DNA of 7,376 nucleotides from an uncultured Verrucomicrobiota bacterium (GTDB lineage Bacteria; Verrucomicrobiota; Kiritimatiellia; CAIVKH01): assembly GCA_937894535.1 (NCBI GenBank), contig CALBHI010000429.1, positions 1 through 7,376 on the forward strand, written 5' to 3'. The position numbers and the translations under genes were made by a program. This document shows positions 1 through 6,129 of this stretch, piece after piece (the stretch's first letter is position 1; the number at the start of each line of letters is the position of its first letter). The notes below the pieces were generated by a model, which was given only the letters and a program-made list of their open reading frames with translations, searched no databases and had not been told where the DNA came from.

Positions 1-1
1 C

Positions 2-169
2 CCCGGCATGATCATGGCCGCGAAGGCGCTGTTTGACCAAAACCCGTCACCGACCGACGAGGAACTGGACATCCACCTCGACGGCCAGCTCTGCCGCTGC
101 ACGGGGTACGAAAAAATCCAGTCGGCACTGCGCAAGGTGGCACAACGCGTGCAAGGAGATGCCCGATGA
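2..169 (+). CDS. Molybdenum hydroxylase [2Fe-2S] subunit, C-terminal end (5'-truncated by window edge)
   Basis: This is the last 55 codons of the small iron-sulfur subunit of a xanthine dehydrogenase-family molybdenum hydroxylase; the start lies left of the window. In this family the subunit carries two [2Fe-2S] clusters that relay electrons from the molybdenum centre to a FAD subunit or another acceptor. The first visible residues, PGMIM, match what follows the CGxCTPG half of the second cluster motif. The other half, LCRCTGY (visible residues 30-36), supplies two cysteine ligands and is a hallmark of the family. The full protein is normally about 150-170 residues, so roughly two thirds is missing. 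The TGA at 167-169 overlaps the ATG of the large subunit (ATGA), which suggests translational coupling and one transcript. No FAD subunit is visible; it may lie upstream or be absent. Confidence 0.93.
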   Translation, partial: PGMIMAAKALFDQNPSPTDEELDIHLDGQLCRCTGYEKIQSALRKVAQRVQGDAR

Positions 170-2496
170 AACGTTCCTTCAACGTCGTCAACAAGTCGGT
201 CCGCAAGATCGACAGCCTGTCCCTCGCCACCGGCAAACCGATGTATGTCGGTGATTTCAAGCCGGCCGACGCCCTGATCGTGAAGATGCTGTGGAGCCCG
301 CACGCCCACGCCCGCATCGTGTCGATCGACACCACCGAGGCCGAGCAACTCCCCGGCGTGCACGCCATCCTGCACCACGGCAACGTGCCGCGCATCGTCC
401 ACACCACCGCCGGCCAGGGCTTCCCCGAACCGTCGCCCTACGACACCTTCATGTTCGACCACAAGGTCCGCCACGTCGGCGACCGCGTGGCCGCCGTCGC
501 CGCGGAAACCGTCGAGCAGGCCATCGCCGCGGTCAAGGCGATCAAGGTCGTGTACGAGGAACTGCCCGCCGTGCTGTCCATCGAGGACGCGCTCAAGCCG
601 GGCGCCCCGGTCATCCACGACGAACCGGAAGCCCATGTCCCGATCCCGGTTCCCTACGAGCCGCAACGCAACCTCGCCGCGCGGGTGGCGATGGAGGTCG
701 GTGATTTCGAGGCCGGCCTGAAGCAGGCCGACATCGCGCTCGACCTCGACTATTACACCGACTACGCGCAGCACTGCCCGATCGAACCGCACGTCGCCAT
801 GGCCCACCTCGCCGCCGACGGCCGCGTGGTCATCACCACCAGCACCCAGGTTCCGTTCCACGTCCGCCGCATCGTCGCCCAGACCCTCGACATCCCGGTC
901 CGCCGCATCCGCGTGATCAAGCCGCGCATCGGCGGCGGGTTCGGCGTGAAGCAGGAGGTGCTGCTCGAGGACGTGGTCGCCCTGTTTGCCCTGCGCACCG
1001 GCCGCTGCGCGTTCTGGAAATACACCCGCGAGGAGGAATTCGTGTCCAGCCGCACCCGCCATCCGGAAAAGATGCGCGTGCGCGCCGGCGTGAAACAGGA
1101 CGGCACGATCACCGCGATGGGCCTCGACTGCATCACCAACACCGGGGCCTACGGATCGCACGCGCTAACCGTGGTCTGCAACAGCGGCAGCAAGATCCTG
1201 CCCCTGTACCGCGCGGCGAACATCCACTTCGTCGGCGAGTCGTGCTACACCAACCTCCCGGTCGGCGGGGCCTACCGCGGGTACGGCGCGACCCAGTCCT
1301 CGTTCGCGGTGGACTGCACGATGGACGAACTGGCCGAGCGCCTCGGCATCGACTCGCTCGAATTTCGCCGCCGCAATGCGATCACCTCGGGCGAAACCTC
1401 CCCGGTATTCCGGGCGCTCGGCGAAGGCAAGGCCGGCGTGGAGCAGTCGATCGGCAGTTGCGAACTCGACCGCTGCATCACCCTCGGCGCGCGCGCCATC
1501 GGCTGGAAGAAACGCGGCCGCTGGCAGGACAAGACCGGACGGGTCCGCCGCGGCATCGGCATGGCCGCGCTGATGCAGGGTTCGAGCATCCCGGAAATCG
1601 ACATGGGCGCGGCGTCGCTGAAGATCAATGACGACGGTTCGTTCAACCTGCTGATGGGCGCGACCGACCTCGGTACCGGCAGCGACACCGTGCTCGCCCA
1701 GATCGCCGCCGAGACACTCGGCTGCGACATGGACAAGATTATTGTCTATTCCTCCGACACCGACATGACCCCGTTTGATGTCGGGGCCTACGCCTCGAGC
1801 ACGACCTACCTCAGCGGCATGGCGGTGAAGAACGTCGCCGAGAAGGTGGCGAAACAAATGCTCGAGGTCGCCTCGGCCATGCTGGAATGCAAGGCACGCG
1901 AAATCCGGCTGGAAAACAACCGCGCGGTCCGCCGCGACGGCACCTCGGTCAGCTTCGGCGACATCGCCCTGCGCGCCCTGTACGGCACCGACCAGCACCA
2001 GATCGGCGCGGTATCGTCCCGCATCTCCCACAAGTCGCCCCCGCCCTTCTCGGCGCACTTTGTCGAGGTCGAGGTCGATACCGAAACCGGCCGCGTGAAG
2101 GTCCTGCGTTATGTCGCCGCGGTCGATTGTGGCACCGCCATCAACCCGAAGTTGGCCGAGGGCCAGACCGAGGGCGGCGTGTTGAACGGCATCAGTTACG
2201 CCCTGACCGAACAGTACCTGTTCAGCCCGAAGGGCAAGATGCTCAACGCCGGCTTCTCGCACTACAAGATCTTCTCGATGCGGGACAAACCCGTCATCAC
2301 GTCGATCCTCGTCCCCAGCTACGAGAAGACCGGTCCCTACGGCGCGAAAAGCGTCTCGGAGATCTGCATCAACGGGGCGCTCCCGGCCATTGCCAATGCC
2401 ATCTACAACGCGGTCGGGGTGCGCATGCGCACGTCCCCGTTCACCGCGGAGAAGGTCTGGCGCGCGATGCAGGACAAGGCGGCCGCGCCCGTCTGA
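166..2496 (+). CDS. Xanthine dehydrogenase-family molybdopterin-binding (catalytic) subunit
   Basis: A complete 776-residue large subunit that would bind the molybdenum-molybdopterin cofactor and hydroxylate a heterocycle or aldehyde with water-derived oxygen. The start is set by AAGGAG at 153-158, 7 nt before the ATG, and by overlap with the small-subunit stop. The N-terminal a/b hammerhead domain spans about residues 20-130 (SPHAHARI and GDRVAAVAAET segments). Cofactor-domain motifs follow: QHCPIEPH (202-209), the glycine loop IGGGFGVKQE (255-264), GAYRGYGATQ (368-377), LGTGSDT (502-508) and GAKSVSE (726-732). Glu732 is the probable catalytic base, aligned with bovine Glu1261. The CoxL signature AYRCSFR is absent, so this is not a form I CO dehydrogenase. 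At the positions where bovine xanthine oxidase has Glu802 and Arg880 it appears to have Gln263 and about Asn339, so xanthine should not be assumed as substrate. The nearby YgeY-type hydrolase suggests the selenium-dependent branch of the family, in which Se is a labile cofactor ligand rather than an encoded selenocysteine; this cannot be seen in the protein. Confidence 0.95.
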   Translation: MKRSFNVVNKSVRKIDSLSLATGKPMYVGDFKPADALIVKMLWSPHAHARIVSIDTTEAEQLPGVHAILHHGNVPRIVHTTAGQGFPEPSPYDTFMFDHKVRHVGDRVAAVAAETVEQAIAAVKAIKVVYEELPAVLSIEDALKPGAPVIHDEPEAHVPIPVPYEPQRNLAARVAMEVGDFEAGLKQADIALDLDYYTDYAQHCPIEPHVAMAHLAADGRVVITTSTQVPFHVRRIVAQTLDIPVRRIRVIKPRIGGGFGVKQEVLLEDVVALFALRTGRCAFWKYTREEEFVSSRTRHPEKMRVRAGVKQDGTITAMGLDCITNTGAYGSHALTVVCNSGSKILPLYRAANIHFVGESCYTNLPVGGAYRGYGATQSSFAVDCTMDELAERLGIDSLEFRRRNAITSGETSPVFRALGEGKAGVEQSIGSCELDRCITLGARAIGWKKRGRWQDKTGRVRRGIGMAALMQGSSIPEIDMGAASLKINDDGSFNLLMGATDLGTGSDTVLAQIAAETLGCDMDKIIVYSSDTDMTPFDVGAYASSTTYLSGMAVKNVAEKVAKQMLEVASAMLECKAREIRLENNRAVRRDGTSVSFGDIALRALYGTDQHQIGAVSSRISHKSPPPFSAHFVEVEVDTETGRVKVLRYVAAVDCGTAINPKLAEGQTEGGVLNGISYALTEQYLFSPKGKMLNAGFSHYKIFSMRDKPVITSILVPSYEKTGPYGAKSVSEICINGALPAIANAIYNAVGVRMRTSPFTAEKVWRAMQDKAAAPV

Positions 2497-2519
2497 GCCG
2501 CTTTGGCATTGCCAACGAC

Positions 2520-2555
2520 GGTTCCCCGGGTATCGTCCCACCGTACCGGGGAACC
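2520..2555 (+). terminator. Perfect 10-bp inverted repeat between the hydroxylase gene and the next gene
   Basis: GGTTCCCCGG at 2520-2529 is exactly complementary to CCGGGGAACC at 2546-2555, with a 16-nt loop. It begins 23 nt after the hydroxylase stop and ends 6 nt before the ATG at 2562. There is no T-tract after it, so a classical intrinsic terminator is not assured. It could be a U-less terminator, an mRNA 3'-end stabiliser, or a structure hiding the GGGG (2548-2551) that is the only Shine-Dalgarno-like sequence for the downstream gene. The repeat is directly seen; the function is inferred. Confidence 0.45.
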
Positions 2556-2561
2556 CAATCC

Positions 2562-3677
2562 ATGATCCGTTGGCTGCTGTCCATCCTGCTGGTTGTGCCC
2601 CTCGCCGCGCCCGCCGAACCAACCGGAGGGTTGAGTGGCGAGGTGCGCAACCAGGACAATTTCCCGGCCTACCGTGCCACCGTATTTGCCACGGCCACCG
2701 ACGGAGGCTGGAAAGGCTGGGCCACCACCGACGAAACCGGCTGGTTCAGCCTGGACGGCATGCCGGACGGCACCTACGAGCTGATGGTGGTGTACGCCAA
2801 CCACCCGCGCATCCTCTATGATGAAGCCACCGTGGCCGACGGCGTGATCACCCGCGACCTGCTCCTCGCCCCGGGCTTGCTGGCGGCCTGCTGCACCGTG
2901 CTCGGCCCCGAGGGCACTCCGCTTCCCGGCGCCCTGGTCCAGTGGCGTCCGCATGATCCCGGCCCGAACGACGAGTTGGTGGTGGCGGTGTTGACCGATG
3001 CCCAGGGGCGGGCTTGCGCTTCGAACCTGCATGCCGGCACCTACGAACTCCAGATCAACAGCCCCGGCCGGATTTACCAGCGCCCCACCGTCGTCGTGCC
3101 GGTGGAAACCCAGGCTGGCCTGACCATCCCGCTCGGCGGCACCGGCACCGTCGCCGGCGTGGTGCTTGACCGGAACAACCAACCCATCGCCGGCGCCCTC
3201 GTGCAGGCCGTGCGGGTCGGCAACACCGGGACGTTGCTCGCCATCGGCAGCAGCGACGACCTAGGACGCTTCACCTTGCGCCACTTGCCCGACGGACCGG
3301 TCGAGGTCATGGCCCGCACCGGAGATCAGCTTTCACCGTGGATTGCACCGGAGGGCGATGACGAGGTCATCCTGACCACCTCGGCCCGCGGGGCGACAAT
3401 CACCGGCGAGGTGCTGCGCGACCAGGCCGAGTTGCTGGTGGATTCCGTGCAGGTCGAACACCGGTGGGGCGCGATCACGCCCGCCGTGGCGCTGGTCGAT
3501 TCGAACGGCGTGTTCCGGATTTCCCGGCTGCCGGCCGGACCCTACCGGTTGACCGCACTCGCCCCCGGCAAGCGTCACCGGCAAACCATCGAGGTCGCCC
3601 CCGGCAAAAAGGTCGAGGTGCTTATGGACCTTCGCTCGGCCCCGCCTCCGCCACCAGCGCCGCCGTCTTCTCCTTGA
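2562..3677 (+). CDS. Secreted protein with four carboxypeptidase-regulatory-like repeats
   Basis: A 371-residue exported protein of unknown specific role. Residues 1-18 form a signal peptide (positively charged start, leucine/valine-rich core, APA cleavage site before EP). The rest is four tandem beta-sandwich repeats at about 22-103, 104-190, 193-275 and 277-358. Each contains the diagnostic segment of CarboxypepD_reg-like domains: DETGWFSLDGMPDGTYEL, DAQGRACASNLHAGTYEL, DDLGRFTLRHLPDGPVEV and DSNGVFRISRLPAGPYRL. Such domains are structural or adhesive modules; no catalytic domain is attached. The ATG at 2562 is chosen because the signal peptide starts there, although the same frame stays open upstream inside the hydroxylase gene. 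Only a weak GGGG lies upstream, inside a hairpin. The last 12 residues (359-371 region, PPPPPAPPSSP) lie beyond the final strand and are encoded opposite the 3' end of the convergent gene, so they may be a recently acquired tail. Confidence 0.82.
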   Translation: MIRWLLSILLVVPLAAPAEPTGGLSGEVRNQDNFPAYRATVFATATDGGWKGWATTDETGWFSLDGMPDGTYELMVVYANHPRILYDEATVADGVITRDLLLAPGLLAACCTVLGPEGTPLPGALVQWRPHDPGPNDELVVAVLTDAQGRACASNLHAGTYELQINSPGRIYQRPTVVVPVETQAGLTIPLGGTGTVAGVVLDRNNQPIAGALVQAVRVGNTGTLLAIGSSDDLGRFTLRHLPDGPVEVMARTGDQLSPWIAPEGDDEVILTTSARGATITGEVLRDQAELLVDSVQVEHRWGAITPAVALVDSNGVFRISRLPAGPYRLTALAPGKRHRQTIEVAPGKKVEVLMDLRSAPPPPPAPPSSP

Positions 3678-4170
3678 GCAACGCCGTCGCCGAGGCGAGG
3701 TAGGCGGCCCGGCGCGGTTGGGCCTGGTACAGGGCGACCAGCGAGGCCGGATCCGTCGCGCCATCCGGCGTCTCGCTGACCAGGTACCGCAACACGCTGA
3801 TGCCCTGCATGTCCACGTTCAGTTTGCGGATCAGGTCGCGGGAAAAGGGCACCGGGCAGCGCGACGCCTGGATCAGGTCGTTCAGGTCCACCTTGCCGAC
3901 CTCGCCGGAATCGATCTCGCGTTCGGCCCGCCGGGCCAGCATCGCCTCGGTCTGCGCGGGTGCCGCCTCCTGCCAGGCCGCCGCCACCGCGTCGAGTTGG
4001 TCATGAACCTCCTGCCATCCCGCCTCATCCGGCGCGGCGGCAAACGAATCCACCGCGCTCACCAGCGAACCAGCCGCCGCATCCAGCGCCTGCCACACCG
4101 CCACATCCGCCCGCACCACCGCCACCGACATGCCCACCACCCATCCGATCCGTACGAACCACCGATGCAT
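3622..4170 (-). CDS. Secreted helical protein resembling the N-terminal half of imelysin-family proteins, possibly truncated
   Basis: A 182-residue protein with a probable signal peptide (residues 1 to about 21, cleaved near VRA before DVAVWQ); there is no lipobox cysteine. The mature part is alpha-helical and alanine-rich. Segments resemble imelysin-like (peptidase M75 family) proteins: an early helix ending AAAWQEAAP, the QGISVLRYLVSE stretch that recalls the family's G-x-x-A-L-E-Y-L-L segment, and RRAAYLASATALLKEKTAALV. Family members are usually 300-400 residues with two helical bundles; this one stops after the first, so function is doubtful. The start is well supported by GGAGGAGG (4176-4183 on the plus strand), 5 nt before the ATG. 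It lies 57 nt downstream of the sulfur-carrier gene on the same strand and could share its transcript. The last 56 bp overlap the convergent gene's 3' end. The family assignment is from remembered motifs and is only moderately sure. Confidence 0.6.
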   Translation of the reverse strand: MHRWFVRIGWVVGMSVAVVRADVAVWQALDAAAGSLVSAVDSFAAAPDEAGWQEVHDQLDAVAAAWQEAAPAQTEAMLARRAEREIDSGEVGKVDLNDLIQASRCPVPFSRDLIRKLNVDMQGISVLRYLVSETPDGATDPASLVALYQAQPRRAAYLASATALLKEKTAALVAEAGPSEGP

Positions 4171-4181
4171 GCCATCCTCCT

Positions 4182-4194
4182 CCGGATTGTCCGG
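4182..4194 (-). repeat. Small hairpin abutting the ribosome binding site of the imelysin-like gene
   Basis: CCGGA (4182-4186) and TCCGG (4190-4194) form a 5-bp stem with a 3-nt loop. In the minus-strand mRNA it lies directly before, and touches, the strong GGAGGAGG Shine-Dalgarno sequence. The complementarity is seen directly. With such a short stem it may be fortuitous or a weak translational modulator. Confidence 0.3.
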
Positions 4195-4227
4195 CTGTTG
4201 ATTATCCGTTGAACGCTACGCCCGTTT

Positions 4228-4461
4228 TCACCCGCCGCCAAAGGGGATCGACAGGAAAATGCGGTCGCCCGCGGCGAGCCGCTGCGACGGCGCGACCCGC
4301 TGGTCGTTGACAAACACCGTCACCGACGCGCGGTGGCGCTCGGGCAGGCCCAGGTGCGCCAGCAGTCCGGCCGCGGTCACACCCTCCGGAACGTCCATCG
4401 ACGCCCCGCGCACCGCTCCGGGCAAATCCAGCACCGCCACATAATCCAACACGATCTCCAT
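4228..4461 (-). CDS. MoaD/ThiS-family sulfur-carrier protein
   Basis: A 77-residue beta-grasp (ubiquitin-like) protein. Features that fit: length, an opening beta strand MEIVLDYVAVLDLPG, the helix GVTAAGLLAHLGLP, the strand VTVFVNDQRV, the L-x-x-GDRIFLSIP segment (compare L-x-x-GDEV-x-x-x-P in MoaD/ThiS), and a C-terminus ending in Gly-Gly-Gly directly before the stop. In this family the terminal Gly is adenylated by an E1-like enzyme (MoeB/ThiF) and converted to a thiocarboxylate that donates sulfur. MoaD feeds molybdopterin synthesis, ThiS feeds thiazole, and CysO feeds cysteine synthesis. Which acceptor applies here cannot be read from the sequence; the adjacent molybdenum enzyme favours a cofactor role, and the divergent cysteine-synthase-fold enzyme favours a CysO-like one. 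The ATG at 4461 is preferred over an in-frame TTG at 4515 because it places the first strand at the N-terminus as in the family. No Shine-Dalgarno sequence precedes it. Confidence 0.85.
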   Translation of the reverse strand: MEIVLDYVAVLDLPGAVRGASMDVPEGVTAAGLLAHLGLPERHRASVTVFVNDQRVAPSQRLAAGDRIFLSIPFGGG

Positions 4462-4467
4462 GGCGGC

Positions 4468-4496
4468 AGCATACGCGACCGCCGCGAGGATGTAAT
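4468..4496 (-). promoter_or_regulatory. Candidate sigma-70-type promoter for a leaderless sulfur-carrier transcript
   Basis: Reading the minus strand, ATTACA (4496-4491) and TATGCT (4473-4468) are separated by exactly 17 nt. Each matches four of six positions of the TTGACA/TATAAT consensus in otherwise GC-rich DNA. The -10-like box ends 6 nt before the ATG at 4461, so transcription would begin at or near the start codon. That would explain the missing Shine-Dalgarno sequence. This is a pattern match only. Confidence 0.3.
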
Positions 4497-4569
4497 GGTT
4501 TTTCCGATGCCGCAATCAGGGGCGCGGGGCGCGTAATCCCATTGAATCCAAGGGTCAACGGCGGGACGC

Positions 4570-4595
4570 TGGAACCACGTACAACAGGGGTTCCA
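4570..4595 (+). promoter_or_regulatory. Inverted repeat enclosing the ribosome binding site of the PLP-enzyme gene
   Basis: TGGAACC (4570-4576) pairs perfectly with GGTTCCA (4589-4595), giving a 7-bp stem and a 12-nt loop. The likely Shine-Dalgarno AGGGG (4586-4590) falls partly in the loop and partly in the 3' arm, and the stem ends 2 nt before the ATG at 4598. Folding would occlude the ribosome binding site, so a translational switch or a protein-binding operator is possible. No known riboswitch fold is recognised around it. Confidence 0.4.
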
Positions 4596-4597
4596 AC

Positions 4598-6082
4598 ATG
4601 AGCAGCATGGGTTCGATCAACGAGACCGCTTTACAGTTCGCCATCAAACGCGCCCGCGATCGCCGCGTCGTCCTGCCGACCATCGCCCAGCAGAAGGATC
4701 CGGCTTCGATCCCGCTGAAGATCCGCGAGAAATTGCGCGGGATCGGCTTGTGGGACGTGAACCCGCTGAACCTGTTCCGCATCACCTGGAAAAACGAGGC
4801 GAAGCAGCAGGGCGGCGGTTTTGGCGAAGGCAACTGGCTGGAGTTCCCCTCTTCGCTCACCGGCGTTCCGGCGCGTATCGTCGGCATCGTCGGCAAGTGG
4901 TTCCCCACCGGCGCGCACAAGGTGGGTGCGGCCTACGGCTGTCTGGTGCCGCGCCTGGTGTCCGGCCAGTTTGATCCAACCCGCCAGAAGGCGGTCTGGC
5001 CCTCGACCGGCAACTACTGCCGCGGCGGCGCCTACGACTGCGCGTTGCTCGGCTGCCCGGCCATCGCGATCCTGCCCGAGGGCATGAGCCGCGAGCGTTT
5101 CGAGTGGTTGCGCGAAATCGGCACCGACGAGATCATCGCCACCCCCGGCACCGAATCGAACGTGAAGGAGATCTACGACAAGTGCTGGGAACTGCGGCGC
5201 ACCCGCGGCGACGGCATCGTCATCTTCAACCAGTTCGAGGAGTTCGGCAACGCGATCTGGCACTACCATGTCACCGGCTCGTTCATCCAGGACACCTACG
5301 AGAACCACATCCGCACCGAGACCTCGCGCCTGGCCGGTTACGTCAGCGCCACCGGCTCGGCCGGCACCATCGCCGCCGGCGACTTCCTCCGCACCAAACA
5401 CCCGCACCTGCGCGTGGTGGCCACCGAGGCCTTGCAGTGCCCCACCCTCTACCAGTTCGGCTTCGGCGCGCACCGGATCGAGGGCATCGGCGACAAGCAC
5501 ATCCCGTGGATCCACAACGTGCGCAACACCGACATGATCGCGGCCATCGACGACGAGGCGGTCATGCAGGTCATGCGCCTGTTCAACGAACCGGAAGGGC
5601 TGAAGCTGCTCGCCGCATCGGGCGTCGAGGCCTCGGTGCTCGGCCAGTTGAACCTGCCCGGCATCTCCTGCATCTGCAACCTGATCGCCGCGATCAAGGC
5701 GGCGAAGTACTACGACCTCACCGCCGACGATGTGCTGTTCATGCCGATGACCGACTCGATGGACCTCTATGCCTCGCGCGTCGAGGAGATGACCGCGGAG
5801 CACGGGCCGTTTTCGGCCACCAACGCCCTCCAGGTCAAGGCGCGTTACCTCGACGGTGCTTCGGTCGACTACCTGCGCGAACTGTCCTATGCCGACCGCA
5901 AGGCCCTGCACAACTTCAAGTACTTCACCTGGGTCGAGCAGCAGGGCCGGACCTCGGAGGACCTGCGCCGCCTGTGGGACGAATCGTTCTGGCAGGAGAC
6001 CTTCTCCGTCGAACACATCGAGGAACTCGACCGTCGCATTGCCGCCTTCAACGAAGCCACCGGCGTTTTGAAAACCCTGTAA
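4598..6082 (+). CDS. Fold-type II pyridoxal-phosphate-dependent enzyme (cysteine/threonine synthase-like), long form
   Basis: A 494-residue cytosolic enzyme of the tryptophan synthase beta/cysteine synthase fold. The probable PLP-binding lysine is Lys108 in PTGAHKVGAAYG (compare TGAHK of TrpB). The substrate-binding 'asparagine loop' is STGNYCRGGAYD (136-147). The glycine-rich phosphate-binding loop is ATGSAGTIAAG (251-261). Asp386/Ser387 in PMTDSMDLY are candidates to face the pyridine nitrogen. Cysteine synthases are about 310 residues; here a helical, aromatic-rich C-terminal extension occupies about 400-494. The start is supported by AGGGG 7 nt before the ATG. It is not YgeX (diaminopropionate ammonia-lyase): length and lysine motif differ. 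Its reaction is unknown: beta-replacement or beta-elimination on an amino acid is expected from the fold. The tight link to the following YgeY-type hydrolase (47-nt gap) suggests a shared pathway. Cys141 inside the substrate loop is unusual and could be functional. Confidence 0.9.
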   Translation: MSSMGSINETALQFAIKRARDRRVVLPTIAQQKDPASIPLKIREKLRGIGLWDVNPLNLFRITWKNEAKQQGGGFGEGNWLEFPSSLTGVPARIVGIVGKWFPTGAHKVGAAYGCLVPRLVSGQFDPTRQKAVWPSTGNYCRGGAYDCALLGCPAIAILPEGMSRERFEWLREIGTDEIIATPGTESNVKEIYDKCWELRRTRGDGIVIFNQFEEFGNAIWHYHVTGSFIQDTYENHIRTETSRLAGYVSATGSAGTIAAGDFLRTKHPHLRVVATEALQCPTLYQFGFGAHRIEGIGDKHIPWIHNVRNTDMIAAIDDEAVMQVMRLFNEPEGLKLLAASGVEASVLGQLNLPGISCICNLIAAIKAAKYYDLTADDVLFMPMTDSMDLYASRVEEMTAEHGPFSATNALQVKARYLDGASVDYLRELSYADRKALHNFKYFTWVEQQGRTSEDLRRLWDESFWQETFSVEHIEELDRRIAAFNEATGVLKTL

Positions 6083-6129
6083 TCCCGGATCGGCATCACC
6101 CAACCCGCTTGAACAACAAAGGACACACG

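Noticed and set aside
166..2496. Encoded selenocysteine or CoxL-type CO dehydrogenase
   Set aside because: No in-frame TGA interrupts the gene and the AYRCSFR signature is absent; any selenium would be a labile cofactor ligand.
1887..2561. In-frame upstream extension of the secreted repeat protein
   Set aside because: The extension reads Arg/Pro-rich shadow of the hydroxylase gene; the signal peptide begins exactly at the ATG at 2562.
1165..2622. Long open frame (485 codons) on the minus strand opposite the hydroxylase gene
   Set aside because: Typical antisense shadow of a GC-rich gene: rich in Arg, Gly, Asp and Val with no recognisable domain, and it lies over a confidently assigned coding region.
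4522..4532. GCGC-GGG-GCGC mini-palindrome in the divergent region
   Set aside because: A 4-bp stem in GC-rich DNA is expected by chance and has no positional logic.
4598..6082. Identification of the PLP enzyme as YgeX (diaminopropionate ammonia-lyase)
   Set aside because: YgeX is about 400 residues and its PLP lysine motif differs from PTGAHKVG; only the overall fold and the gene context match.
5104..6129. In-frame upstream extension of the M20 hydrolase
   Set aside because: The residues before 6130 are out-of-frame translation of the PLP gene; a Shine-Dalgarno site and family N-terminus mark the start at 6130.
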